Source: Anadara kagoshimensis
Taxonomy: Eukaryota > Mollusca > Bivalvia > Arcoida > Arcidae
Direction of reading: 5' to 3'
NCBI GenBank assembly: GCA_021292105.1
Contig: CM037862.1
Span: 28,804,798 to 28,868,797, forward strand
DNA: 64,000 nt
The notes below the pieces were generated by a model, which had not been told where the DNA came from, searched no databases, and saw only the letters and a program-made list of their open reading frames with translations. Numbering within the stretch: position 1 is the stretch's first letter; every line of letters starts with the position of its first letter. Both the position numbers and the translations under genes were made by a program. Shown piece after piece: positions 1 through 11,300 of the stretch.

Positions 1-980
1 CGACAATTTATCACAGAAAGGGAAATTAAAAAAAGTCTGGTAAAAACAGTAATAATTATATTATAATGTTTGTCGCAATATGTATTCTTCTAACTCTGTT
101 TGTCCAAATATTTGACTTCATTTGTTCAAATGAACCCTACAAGGACACAACAGAAGCCTCGGTGGCCAAAGTGCAGTACGTGGTTTAAAGCGTGTAAATA
201 CAGATAACAACGCCTCTAGATCTAACACCGCCCGTGTTCGAATCCTACTAGGACACAACAGAAGTCTCGGTGCCCGAGTGGTCTAAAGCGTGTAAATACA
301 GATCACAACGCCTGTGTTGGAACCCTACTAGGACACAACAGAAGCCTCGGTGTCCGAGTGGTCTAAAGCGTGTAAATACAGATCACAACGCCTGTGTTGG
401 AACCCTACTAGGACACAACAGAAGCCTCGGTGTCCGAGTGGTCTAAAGCGTGTAAATACAGATCACAACGCCCGTGTTCGAATCCTACTAGGACACAACA
501 GAAGCCTCGGTGCCCGAGTGGTCTAAAGCGTGTAAATACAGATCACAACGCCTGTGTTGGAACCCTACTAGGACACAACAGAAGCCTCGGTGTCCGAGTG
601 GTCTAAAGCGTGTAAATACAGATCACAACGCCTCTAGATCTAACACCGCATGTGTTCGAATCCTACAAGGACACAACAGAAGCCTCGGTGGCCGAGTGGT
701 CTAAAGCGTGTAAATACAGATCACAACGCCTCTAGATCTAACACCGCCTGTGTTCGAACCCTACTAGGACACAACAGAAGCCTCGGTGTCCGAGTGGTCT
801 AAAGCGTGTAAATACAGATAACAACGCCTCTAGATCTATCACCGCCTGTGTTCGAATCCTACTAGGACACAACAGAAGCCTCGGTGTCCGAGTGGTCTAA
901 AGCGTGTAAATACAGATCACAACGCCTCTAGATCTAACACCGCCTGTGTTCGAATCCTACTAGGACACACCATAGACTGA
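1..980 (+). repeat. tandem array of tRNA-like (SINE-head) units
   Basis: About nine consecutive units, first 80 bp apart (unit starts near 261, 341, 421, 501, 581) then about 98 bp apart (near 679, 777, 875). Each carries an A-box-like stretch (gtccgagtggtctaaagcg) and a B-box-like stretch (gtgttcgaatcctac), the two internal RNA polymerase III promoter boxes of tRNA genes, spaced as in a Leu/Ser-type tRNA. The longer units have an extra 18 bp containing ctctagatct. Several B boxes are damaged (gttggaaccc). There is no convincing anticodon arm or acceptor stem, so these look like SINE heads or tRNA pseudogenes that spread by tandem duplication rather than working tRNA genes. Confidence 0.75.
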
Positions 981-2457
981 GAAAATTGTCATTCCACATG
1001 CCGAACGGTTTTACTGGACACTATGATTTCCTCCACTATACAAATCTGACCGTCTTGATATAAGTATAAAAAATCTTGACCGGGATGTAGAACACTATTA
1101 CTCCACTCCACTCAACTCAATTGCCCAATAAAGTTTAAGTACCACAGTATTTTGTTCCATGTACCAGAAGCGGGGTGGTTTTGTGATGTTTTATATCCTT
1201 ATCAAGATTCTTCCAGTTATATCGAGGTTTGTCAGTTTTGAAATAGTAGAGGAATTCAGAATGCACATAAAAATTGGTTTGATAGAGTTATCAAATAGTG
1301 TTTAGTGTTTCAGAATATATATTCCTGAACCACGTGCACCGACAAAGGTCTGGTGTCATGTCGAAAAATATATTATCAAGTTTTTTAAAGAGAAAAATCA
1401 CGAAACTAAAACAAATCCATGGTGGTTCCCGATAAACATTCCTAGTGTGATTCAAACATATATAGGGGTTGAGAGGCGTTGTGATCCATGCGTCATAAGC
1501 GCATTCTTTAGACAACTTGACCACCGATACATCGATACAATAAGAAACTAGAAAAACTGTGAGCCACAAGCTCACAAAAAATACCCCCCGCTCCCCCCAC
1601 ATAAAAAAATCCATCAATTTTTAAATAGGAGGTGCACATCTATATTATATCACAAAGATTGTGTAAAAGTTTCATGAAAATCAATTGAAGGGTTTAGGAG
1701 GAGTTGCGGATGAGAGATGGGTACCCTAAGGTGTAACGGAAGGACGGACGGAGACCCCTATAACTATATGCCCCGCACTTTTTAAGCACGTTTTATTTAA
1801 GTAACATGCAGGTTAGAAATTGTAATAGGATTATCTTGGATGGTAGGATTTTCATTTGAACCAATAAGAATAATAACTTAATTTTATGCGTTTTTTCTTG
1901 CTTGCATCTGATTTAAATTCTGGTTGAAAAATATGAACTTCACTACAATACACACTGCACTGCGGAACAATCAAAGGGAGAGAACTAGCATTACATGTTA
2001 GCAATGCTTTGTCAATAATAACCGGATATATATTAGTTGTACTTAATGGGGTACTTGGGTACTTTTGTCACTTATCTAGGTACTTTTAATGACTGTACTT
2101 TAAGATTTTACTACTAATAGTGATATATCTATATAACAGCTGATTTTGTAAACACGTTTAAAAGAATAAACAATGATGTCACTAATATTCCGGTTCCGGC
2201 TCCAGGAGGCCTTCCGTGTACTTTTAGTCGGTACTTATAAACAACCAACCGGATTTTACCGGATGTCAAAAATAACGATTAATAATGATAGCACAAGTAC
2301 TTAATGAGACCTATATGTACATGTATCTACCGCTGGGAAGACTAGCTGGAACACGGCCAAAGCGACAGTAAAGGACACGCAAAAATGGATGGATAGCGTC
2401 GCGGCCTTATGCGCCTTCTGGCGAGGAGAGCATTAAGACATTAAAACAAACATAATT

Positions 2458-2459
<2 letters not shown>
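981..2459. other. intergenic, no supported gene
   Basis: AT-rich DNA without a convincing exon. A fragment with ggacggacggagacccctat near 1735-1765 resembles the end of the tacccc/gtccgtc repeat family seen complete at 38.8 kb, here in reverse. A 108-codon minus-strand reading frame at 1291-1617 begins with a hydrophobic stretch but shows no family motif. Confidence 0.5.
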
Positions 2460-2500
<41 letters not shown>

Positions 2501-2521
2501 GTGTGTGTGTGTGTGTGTGTG
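2460..2521. repeat. (TG)n microsatellite
   Basis: About 30 TG dinucleotides with one interruption. An alternating purine-pyrimidine tract of this length can adopt Z-DNA. Confidence 0.95.
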
Positions 2522-2655
2522 CTGAAAACTTAATATGGTAAGCTTTTCAGATTCAATTTTTGGTGAGTAAAGATTTTTCAGAACCTTTTCATTTAAAAAA
2601 ATTGATTGATAATATTGATATTAATGAAATACGGTTATGATCGAAACGGATGTTT

Positions 2656-2717
2656 TTGGCCTTATTCGAGATTATATCAACATGTGTTGGCCTTATTCGA
2701 GATTATATCAACATGTG
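2656..2717. repeat. 31-bp direct duplication
   Basis: The stretch beginning ttggccttattcgagatta is present twice in a row, 31 bp apart and identical: a recent short tandem duplication. Confidence 0.85.
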
Positions 2718-3061
2718 TTAGTTCAGGTCAAATGGTCAAATTGAAAAAAGCGTTTAATATCGGTAATGTATTAATGGAAATAGATCTATTTTTAACACTG
2801 ATCATATTTTTGGCGAGTTTGTTCCTCTAGTAAAAGACAACTCTATTTAAATGAAATATTTATTGCACAAATCGGATCAGACTTATTATTTCATTTGGAT
2901 CACAGTCTAGTCACCACGACCTGTATTATATTGACACCATAGTTGCAGCAATGTTATTATTATCTACATTGATGTTTTAATATTAATGCTGAGCGCAGAC
3001 TTAATGCTTCAATGTCGAACCTAGATTTTTGACTTACTATGCTCGCACATTAGAATAAATA

Positions 3062-3572
3062 TGAATGCGCTTAGCGAAATTTTATGCTATTGATAACATC
3101 ATTGTAATGCGCTTAGCGAAATATTATGCTATTGATAACATCATTGTATTGCGCTTAGCGAAATTTTATGCTATTGATAACATCATTGTAATGCGCTTAG
3201 CGAAATGTTATGCTATTGATAACATCATTGTAATGCGCTTAGCGAAATATTATGCTATTGATAACATCATTAATTGTAATGCGTTTAGCGAAATGTTATG
3301 CTATTGATAACATCATTGTAATGCGCTTAGCGAAATGTTATGCTATTGATAACATCATTGTAATGCGCTTAGCGAAATGTTATGCTATTGATAACATCAT
3401 TGTAATGCGCTTAGCGAAATGTTATGCTATTGATAACATCATTGTAATGCGCTTAGCGAAATGTTATGCTATTGATAACATCATTGTAATGCGCTTAGCG
3501 AAATGTTATGCTTTTGATAACATCATTGTAATGCGCTTAGCGAAAGGTTATGCTTTTGATAACATCATTATA
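3062..3572 (+). repeat. 42-bp satellite array, 12 copies
   Basis: Twelve nearly identical 42-bp units (gcgcttagcg at about 3067, 3109, 3151, 3193, 3235, 3283, 3325 and so on), with one 6-bp insertion (taattg) after the fifth copy. Because 42 is a multiple of three the array reads as an open 14-residue repeat beginning MRLAKCYAIDNIIV, but this is a by-product of the unit length: no start context or flanking coding exon. Each unit holds an imperfect hairpin around gttat..ataac. It ends directly in a GA microsatellite. Confidence 0.9.
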
Positions 3573-3573
3573 G

Positions 3574-3574
<1 letters not shown>

Positions 3575-3624
<50 letters not shown>

Positions 3625-3626
3625 CT
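3575..3626. repeat. (GA)n microsatellite
   Basis: Uninterrupted GA dinucleotides with one AA interruption, directly following the 42-bp satellite. Confidence 0.95.
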
Positions 3627-4097
3627 GTCGGAGAGAGACTACCAACCTTACCACGTTCTCTTTATTTAATTTCTATTCAGGTGTTCTTGCCAAGTTTTTA
3701 TCATTCAACCTAACATAAAGTGAATCATTTACTTTTTACTTTATGACTCAGTGCGGAAATCTATAAAGTTTATTTCTCATCACCTTATAAAGATGTACTG
3801 TATGTTATTTATAAAAGAACAATTGTACGTAAAAGGTTACTTGTAAGTATATCACGACACAAACGCCGGGATATAACTATTTTTATTGCTATCAATTTTT
3901 AACTGAACTATCTTTTCATTAAAAGTCAAAAATAACACACGGCATGTTTGAATTTTAAATCCATGCGGCATAATTATTTGAATTTTATTTTTCATTGTTC
4001 ATAAAATTATTATTTTTTATATTTTCTTTTTAACATTATTGTTTTTATATTTTTATATTTTTCTTCGATTAAAAAAAGAAGATTATAAGAATCCATT

Positions 4098-4216
4098 ATG
4101 TGTATCCATGTAGGATAGGGACCCGAGGGGTTGAAATTTCTGTCAGAGACAAGGCTTGCCGAGTCTCTGATCAGAAATATTCAACCCCTCGGGTGAGATT
4201 TTCCTATTCTACATGA
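4098..4216. repeat. hairpin MITE (foldback)
   Basis: Two arms of roughly 45 bp are inverted copies of each other: the left contains catgtaggatag, cccgaggggttga and tcagagac; the right contains gtctctga, tcaacccctcggg and tattctacatg. No coding capacity; typical of a short foldback transposon relic. Confidence 0.75.
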
Positions 4217-4264
4217 ATAAACCTATAATGAATTATTTTTCTTTTTTTCTTTTTATTTAATGTC

Positions 4265-4445
4265 AATATGTGGATGAAACCGGAGTGTCCGGAGAACACC
4301 ACCGACTTTCTGCAAGTGAACTGACAAACTTCCTAACACTAGAATCTTCCCGGGTAAGATTTGAGGCTAGACAATGAGAGGTGATGTGATCTATAAGGGC
4401 GTGCCTTAGAATAATCAGTCAACGAGACCACCTGCTATATCGTTG
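4265..4445 (-). repeat. decayed SINE fragment (bivalve type)
   Basis: The order ccggagtgtccggagaacacc, ctttctgcaagtgaactgac, then a degraded B-box-like region matches the antisense of the SINE seen in sense at 5725 and in antisense at 7165 and 17470. The tRNA head is badly eroded. Confidence 0.45.
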
Positions 4446-4880
4446 ACTTATCACTTATTACACAATGTTGGTGCTGATTGATCCCAAAACTAATTATAAT
4501 GTCAACTGATAGTTAACACATAAAATATAGAATAGAAAAAAATGCTCAATGCAATATAATATATCGTGATGCATGTTAATTCATATGACTCAAATAATAT
4601 TTTGGGTTCGAACCAAATGAACAGCATACCATGCGAGATAACTCGAATTAAAATCATATGTTGTCTATGATATATCTCGATTGTAAATGTTTGTTTTGAC
4701 TAATGGTGTTTTGCGATATCGGAACGTCACCAGCTACATGTGACGTTGCAAATGTAGACGTAATAATGGGCTTATGCAATAAAAAGTCATGGGTTTTTAT
4801 CGTACCATACCCACTGTTACACGGGTCATTGACTATCACCCGATTACCGATAGCAGAAAATGTACAATGTATATATGAGG

Positions 4881-4903
4881 CAATAAATAAATAAATAAAT
4901 AAA

Positions 4904-4940
<37 letters not shown>

Positions 4941-5042
4941 ATAGTAAGAAAAAAATAAATAAATAGTAAGAAAAATAAATAAATAAATAGTAAGAAAAAT
5001 AAGTAAATAAATAGAAAGAAAAATAAATAAATAAATAATACA
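4881..5042. repeat. (AAAT)n compound microsatellite
   Basis: AAAT repeats broken at regular intervals by agtaagaaaa, giving a second-order tandem structure. Overlapping minus-strand reading frames rich in LFIY are artefacts of this tract. Confidence 0.9.
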
Positions 5043-5724
5043 TCTCTTACCTTTGTTTCTATTTCGGACAAGTCCTAGTGTGAAAAAAAAATTCGTTGGT
5101 TCCAATTTTCACTGTCGGGAGTTCTTTTTAATATGTTTCGGTGTCCTCCATGGCCATCCGATATGGCGGCGGCATTTCAGAACTGACGGCTTCGATTATG
5201 TAGGAATTAATCGAAATATATAATATATTACTAAGCAGACTAAAATTACGACTCACTATCCACCATCGACAAATTCGTTAAATCATGATTATTTGTTGTA
5301 CTAGTTAAACCTGATATTTACTACACGTATTGGGATAATCAATAACATGTACACACTAATCAATTAATAAATTGATCGATTTATTGACATTTTCCTATTT
5401 TGCATTACCGATGACGCAAATGGAATTTCCCATAGCACACAGACAGTATACATGTATGTCTGAAACAAGTGTCTATATTATACTAATAATATAGTATAGT
5501 AATAATATAATATATAATATAATATAATATAGTAATTAAACTTTCTTTCAATGGCTTATTTTTACAGATGTTTCTATTTTCAGCAACTAACGAAGAAAAG
5601 TACATTCAGATTTCAGTATTACATAGCAAGTAGCTGTAATTAGTAGTAATGCTTAACTCACTAAAGTACATTTTGTAAGTACGTGTACATGCATATCAGA
5701 TTTTAAAGCACCAAGTGGTATGTG
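5043..5724. other. intergenic, no supported gene
   Basis: Low-complexity AT-rich DNA including a taatata-rich stretch near 5480-5530. No exon or RNA gene recognised. Confidence 0.5.
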
Positions 5725-5862
5725 AAATTGCCGAGCGGTCTAATGCGTACCACTTGGGTTCGAATCCCACTTCAGAATATCCTAGCGTGGGAGCTTGTCA
5801 GTTCGCTTGACGTTCGGTAGTTTTTTCTAGGTACCATCTCAAAAATGATCGCCTATGTGTAT
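5725..5862 (+). repeat. tRNA-derived SINE, sense copy
   Basis: A tRNA-like head (ttgccgagcggtctaatgcg as A box, gggttcgaatcccac as B box) is followed by the body seen in antisense elsewhere (gcttgtcagttcgcttgacg, then gttcggtagttttttctagg). The spacing between the boxes is too short for a functional tRNA, which points to a SINE head. Confidence 0.65.
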
Positions 5863-6416
5863 GTGAAAGAATCTTCATCGGGCCGTAAAACTTCATTAGG
5901 TACCATTGTTCACAATTTTATCCAAAGAGCAATGATTTCAAAGGGGTCAGTTTCATAATAAAAATTAAAAAATGCACATAAGTATATATAAAGAGTAAAG
6001 GTGAACTTTTCACTTGTAGGTACTCCGACAAAATTCTACATTACTTTTTTAATTCGTGTCCGATCATCATGCTCTTGGTGTCGCGCTTTGTTCCTTGATA
6101 AATATTCTATAAAGTGACGTTCAATTTAGACTTAATTTTAAATTTCATTAAAATATTCACACTGAAAACAGAGAAAAACAATGTAATTTTACACTATGTA
6201 CCTAAGCCTGTCCGTTTAAAAAAAAGCTACAATTAGCAAAAAAATCACGTTTTTCCGCTATCAGCATCTGTGTCAACTACAAATACTGATGTGGATCGAA
6301 GAACTGAATCATAAGCAATAAATTCTAAAGGTAATCGTTACTCACAGCTAAATCTACATGCTATAATCATCAATTTTGTTCCAAAATTAACGTATTTAAA
6401 GACATTAAAACGTAAA
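5863..6416. other. intergenic, no supported gene
   Basis: AT-rich sequence. Could contain further exons of the candidate at 6417-6635, but none is recognisable. Confidence 0.4.
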
Positions 6417-6635
6417 CTAACCTATTGTTCCGTTGTTGCTGGTGATTAAAATGAAAATTCCATTTATTCCATCTACGTGTAACAATGGGAGGTTTTCAGG
6501 TAAGATAGTTCCAACTATATGATGCAGTGGATCCAAATGGAAAGGTTCTTCATAAATACTCCAAATGGATTCTGAACACATTTGAACACATAGCAGACAG
6601 AAAAGGGTCACACATAATGCGAAAACGATCAACAA
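6417..6635 (-). CDS. possible first exon of a secreted protein
   Basis: Reading frame from an ATG at 6635 starts with a strongly hydrophobic signal-peptide-like stretch (MLIVFALCVTLFCLLCV) followed by about 50 ordinary residues, and runs into a plausible splice donor (ATAG followed by GTTAGT) at its 3' end near 6422. This is what the first exon of a secreted protein would look like. No downstream exon, homologous family or stop was found, so it may equally be chance. Unrecognised. Confidence 0.25.
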   Translation of the reverse strand: MLIVFALCVTLFCLLCVQMCSESIWSIYEEPFHLDPLHHIVGTILPENLPLLHVDGINGIFILITSNNGTIG

Positions 6636-6689
6636 GATTGATTCATAGTAACACTACATTCACGTGCATTTATTAAGTCAATAAAATAT

Positions 6690-7160
6690 AAAATTCTCAC
6701 ATGTTTTCCTGCCATTTAAATTTTGCAATAATCGCCATTTTTTTCTATTATATTTATTGCTTAATACTTCAATTTTATTCTTTATTTAGTAACTTTAAAT
6801 TTATTTTTAGAGTAAAACGATTGTTAAATTATCATGCGTTAAGTAGGTCAGTAGTAGTCATACACTTAAGACTGTTTAATCATATATAGATCCTAATTTA
6901 TGAACCAAATGTCATAGTTTTTGTCAGCTTCTCACGTTTTAATGGTAAGACTAAATATAAGTTCCGTCGTGTACAACATTTTCAAATAGATTGATTCAAT
7001 TACAACTTAAGACCGTGTAGGACTGAGGTAACAAAATGTATAGTAGTCTATGAGGTAAGTCAGCGTGTTTATACAGCAAACACTTCCGGGTAACTCAAAT
7101 GCCTTTCGTACCATTGTTTCGCAAAATATAGCGTTTACTGAGATTATTCATACTGTCACT
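6690..7160. other. intergenic, nothing recognised
   Basis: AT-rich sequence without a supported gene, tandem repeat or clear mobile element. Confidence 0.5.
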
Positions 7161-7164
7161 TGTA

Positions 7165-7305
7165 CAGAGGCAATTAGTGTGGAGTAAACCGGAGTACTCG
7201 GAGAGAATCACGGACATTCGGCAAGCAAATTGACAAACTTTTTCACACTGGTTTCTGTCCCGAGTGAGATTCGAACCCAGGTCGTAAAAGAAAGCGTATA
7301 CTGAA
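7165..7305 (-). repeat. SINE fragment, antisense
   Basis: Contains gtggagtaaaccggagtact, cattcggcaagcaaattgac and a B-box remnant gagattcgaacccaggtcg, the antisense of the SINE at 5725. The head is truncated after the B box. Confidence 0.6.
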
Positions 7306-7521
7306 TTAGCTTTAAATTGAGTAATCGCCGGGTGTAAAATAAATTTGAATTACACCACATGTACATTCCATATCTTTTCGCACACTTTTTGTCGATTTTG
7401 TTTTGTCTTTTTTGGGGTTTTCGTTGTAGCATTTTGTTATAGCATGTTTATGTGCATAGTGTTTTAATACCGTATACGGTATAACTTCCACCGTCGTATA
7501 TTCATTGATAAAAGAATAGGT

Positions 7522-7567
7522 CTATACGCAAAAATGATTCATTTGAGTGTTTCGATGATGATGTTGT

Positions 7568-7624
<57 letters not shown>

Positions 7625-7887
7625 CTTTGGCAAGGGTGATAGCAATGGCATTTGGCAACATAATAATAAGAGTCGACAATGAGTTTTCTAATTTGCTTGT
7701 CAACTAGTAGATAGTTTGTGACCAAATAGGTATGCGTCTTTTCTAAAACTGGCGAAAATGGAAAAAACTTAACAATAGCAGTTACTTCCAAAGGAGGTTC
7801 AAAGAATAGACCTTCCAGGGTTCTCCGGTGAGCTCTACGAGCGTCAGAGTACGTTTCAAATTGTTTGCTCCAGCTATTGCCAAACAT
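7522..7887 (-). CDS. uncertain ORF with poly-His tract
   Basis: A 121-codon frame starts MFGNSWSKQFETYSDARRAH and shows mixed, non-repetitive composition for about 88 residues, then about 20 consecutive His codons supplied by a (GAT)n microsatellite at 7556-7623, then a short tail. The first part looks protein-like (charged and aromatic residues, two CxC-like spots), but no domain is recognised and no promoter or splice context supports it. It lies 460 bp downstream of the AMDHD1 stop, same strand. It may be a retained exon or chance. Confidence 0.22.
7556..7624. repeat. (GAT)n microsatellite
   Basis: About 20 GAT trinucleotides with one GTT interruption. Confidence 0.95.
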
Positions 7888-8299
7888 ATATTATTTAGAA
7901 ACAGCTTTCTGCAATTAATCGCGATCATTTGTTTATGTTGCATTTAAACAAGAACAGAGCGGCGGTGTTTTTTTTTGTAGCGCGTTATTAGCAATATTTC
8001 TATAATATAGGTAAAACCATGATTTTGTTATGCAAGATGTGTATAACTCATCAGCTTTGACAACCGACAATATGTTTCTTACATGGGTCAACCAACCAAG
8101 AGCCAAAGAAAAAGAAAAAGAGGTAGCTTTCTAATCACAGCGGCTCTTTAGTCTAGCAGAAACTAATGCAAGGAAGTTTGTAAAGGTACAATTTTCTCCA
8201 CCGCCTCGATATATCGACTGGGTGGTAAAACACGATTCATTCAGTCAACAAGTGAATTGTCAAAGTAATTGAAACACATATTTCAAAAATAAAATACAC

Positions 8300-8305
8300 T
8301 TTATT
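8300..8305 (-). terminator. AMDHD1: AATAAA polyadenylation signal of AMDHD1
   Basis: TTTATT on the plus strand, i.e. AATAAA on the gene strand, lies 40 bp beyond the AMDHD1 stop codon, a normal distance for a short 3' UTR. Confidence 0.55.
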
Positions 8306-8344
8306 CATTAAAATAGAAATATACATTTCTGGTTTAACATACAT

Positions 8345-11300
8345 TTATTTTTCATACACTACATCTCCCATTTTGATGACGTAATCAATTATGTTGTCAT
8401 GGCAACCTAGACGATATATAAGATGCTCCCATCTGCAAATAAACATGTTCACATACAATATCAATTTTTAAAAAAAACTTGAAACATCTAAGCTATAATT
8501 TGATCTAAAAAACTTTCTCACAGTTGGATATCTCCTTTGTTGTATTCGAATTTTAAAAAAAAACTTGAAATATCTAAGCTATAATTTGATTTAATTTTTT
8601 TTCTCACAGTTGGATATCTCCTTTGTTGTATTCGAACCTAGATGGTAAAAGTCACTGTGCTCTGTTAGCCCTATGGTTTTGACCACTCGGCCATCAATGT
8701 ACAATCTTTTTGCAAAAAAGTAAGACTTTTCTCAAGGTAATAACAAATTTACCAAAAGAGAAAATTAATCGAATTAAAAATAGCAGAAACTTCAAAATAA
8801 GCAGAAAGTGTGTTTAAAACCACCCACAGGTCCTTAAGAAATGTGGTCTTTATATATATTAATGATCTTCCTGTTTGCAAAATGAAACAAAGGGGGTTTA
8901 ATACATTGAACTTTTTATGTTTTAAGAGAAAGTTGCTACATACCTGTCGGCGTTTATGATGACCATATCAGCGTACTTTCCCTCAGTTAGTGATCCATAC
9001 CGATCCGATACGCCTAATGCAGCAGCCGAGTTCAAGGTCGCAGCAACCAATGCTTCTGCCATTGTCATACGCATAATTATACAAGCTAAATGCATAACCA
9101 AAGGCTGAAATACAGATATATATATATACAGGGCTGTTATTAATGGAAATGTTCAGGATAAAAAGATACCATTTATTTTAATTTATTTTATCACTGCAAA
9201 TATTTAAGAGTTGGATGGAAGAATGATATTTTTCGCAATGCACAATCGAAGCTCTTTCACTTATATCGAGGTAGTCTGTAGAAACCTTAGTACCAACTGT
9301 CTCACAATAGGATTTACCCGAGTGTGCTTTGAACTGAAGACATACTCCAACAACTTAGGGATTACAGTAAGATTCAAGCGAGTATAACTTTGATTCTGAT
9401 TAATTATGAAGTAATTGTGACCGTGTTGAACTTATTATATAAACATACTATTAGGTACAACTGTACTTAAAAACCACCATCCTTAACGTCGGTATTTCCA
9501 ACAAAAATTTCTGTTCTAAATGAAAATAACCCTTAGTTATATTAGGAGATATGGGTTTCTGAAAATCCCGATGGTCAAAGACAGGGCCGCAAGACTTACA
9601 ATAATACATTTTATATCATACCATTGATAAGCAATATGCGTTCGGGTTAAAATCTGAACCAAGTGCCACTGCCATTCCAGCATCAATCATTTTACGGACT
9701 GGTGGTGGTTTAAGTCTCAGTATGTACGCTGTGGTTGGCAGTACAACACCTATAGATCCTGACCTAGACATGGCTTGTATCCCGTCATCTGATATCTCTT
9801 CTAGGTGACTTATAGCTAAAGCTCCAAGTTCTGCTCCCATCTAAAATGAAATGAAACAAGTAATAAGTGAAATACGTGTCAGTACTACACGGTTGCCGGA
9901 ATTACTAAGATAAAGCCAAAACCGAGACAAATATGCACTACTTAAGTTAAAAATGGCTTGGCCGGAAACTAATTGCGATAAAAAATATTGTGCGACTAAA
10001 TTATCTAAACTACACATAGGTAAACGTATACGATATTTCAAAAAAAAGTTTCAAGGCCAGCATCATCTTACAATTTCATTTCCCTCAAACGTCCGTGTAA
10101 AAATTCTTTAATTTTGGTTGATTAATTCCCTTTTCTTCAAATGAATAAAATAAATCAAATAAATAAAATAAATTGATAACTATTTGACTCTCTTGAGATC
10201 AATTGCCTAAATACTTTTGTAACAATTAGTTTGAAGTAAGGGTAAATTGACCGATATTGAATCAAATGAACATGTCAAAGAGAGAGAGATAGAGAGAGAG
10301 CACCATAAAATCAGCATATTAAATATTTTCATTCTCTAAATAACAAAACACACAAAAAACGATTGTATTTGAATGTCTAGGTGTATATCTTAATGCAAAT
10401 ATTGATAAAGTCAACTAAGTATTAAACAAATAAAGCTTACTTTAGCACCATCGAGTGGATGAAGCTCATCACCATGGAAATTTATGTTTAACCCAGCATC
10501 TTTTCCTGCTTGAAGAATTTTTCTTGATTGCTCCACATTAAAGACACCCTCTTCACAAAATACATCAATATTTTCAACTTGTAATTCACCCTTGTCCATC
10601 AATTTTCGAATTTGTGGTATCTGGTTTTGTATGACGTCATTAGTTGCCTCCTCGGATGACTTGCCTCTAAATTCAATTTAGAAAAAAAAGTTTGATTTAG
10701 TTTTAAAATTGTGTACATTGACTAGAAAATGACAAAACAGCTACATGTATGCCTAATTCGATATCGGTCCAAATCTGAATGTCTAGTGATCAGTGATTGG
10801 TTTCTATATGCCTTTCTCAAGTGCTATGCAATATTGGATTTGCGTTGACAATTATCGATTTGACCGATGTTTTTTCGTAAGTGGCAAGGCAATTTTTTCG
10901 TAAGCGACAGATTGCTCCAGAAGAACATGCCGTGACGTACTAAGATATAAAAGCAATCAAGTTGCCCGAGGATTTTTCCAATACGGTTTTTGGTTTTAAT
11001 TATTTGTTGTATTGGTATTATTTGTTGGAAGTTCATTTCTTGACGGTTGGTGGTGGGTGTAGCTGGCTAAACAGGGGAACCAAAGGTCACTTTAATGGGG
11101 AGTTCACGTGTTTGACAGAAGTTGTCAGTTTTTCAATTACGTGTACATGTTGCTTTTTGGATTGTGCTTTTAACATGGGCCGGTATGTTTGTGTTTGCCA
11201 TTTAGGTAAACTATATAAAAAAATAACAAAAAATTTCCTATAACTTGCAAATGTTTTTAGGTATTTCTAATTCAATTGTTTTGTTTTGGTTGATATTGTG

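Noticed and set aside
510-704. 64-codon frame in the first kilobase
   Set aside because: Lies across the tRNA-like tandem units and has no coding features.
1291-1617. 108-codon minus-strand frame with a hydrophobic start
   Set aside because: No motif or splice support; composition is compatible with chance in AT-rich DNA.
3065-3713. Open reading frames of repeated MRLAKCYAIDNIIV units
   Set aside because: They are the translation of a 42-bp satellite followed by a GA microsatellite; no start context, exon structure or known family.
4654-5105. Minus-strand frames rich in Leu, Phe, Ile and Tyr
   Set aside because: Products of the (AAAT)n tract.
5727-5790. Possible tRNA gene
   Set aside because: The A and B boxes are too close and there is no acceptor stem; it fits a SINE head.
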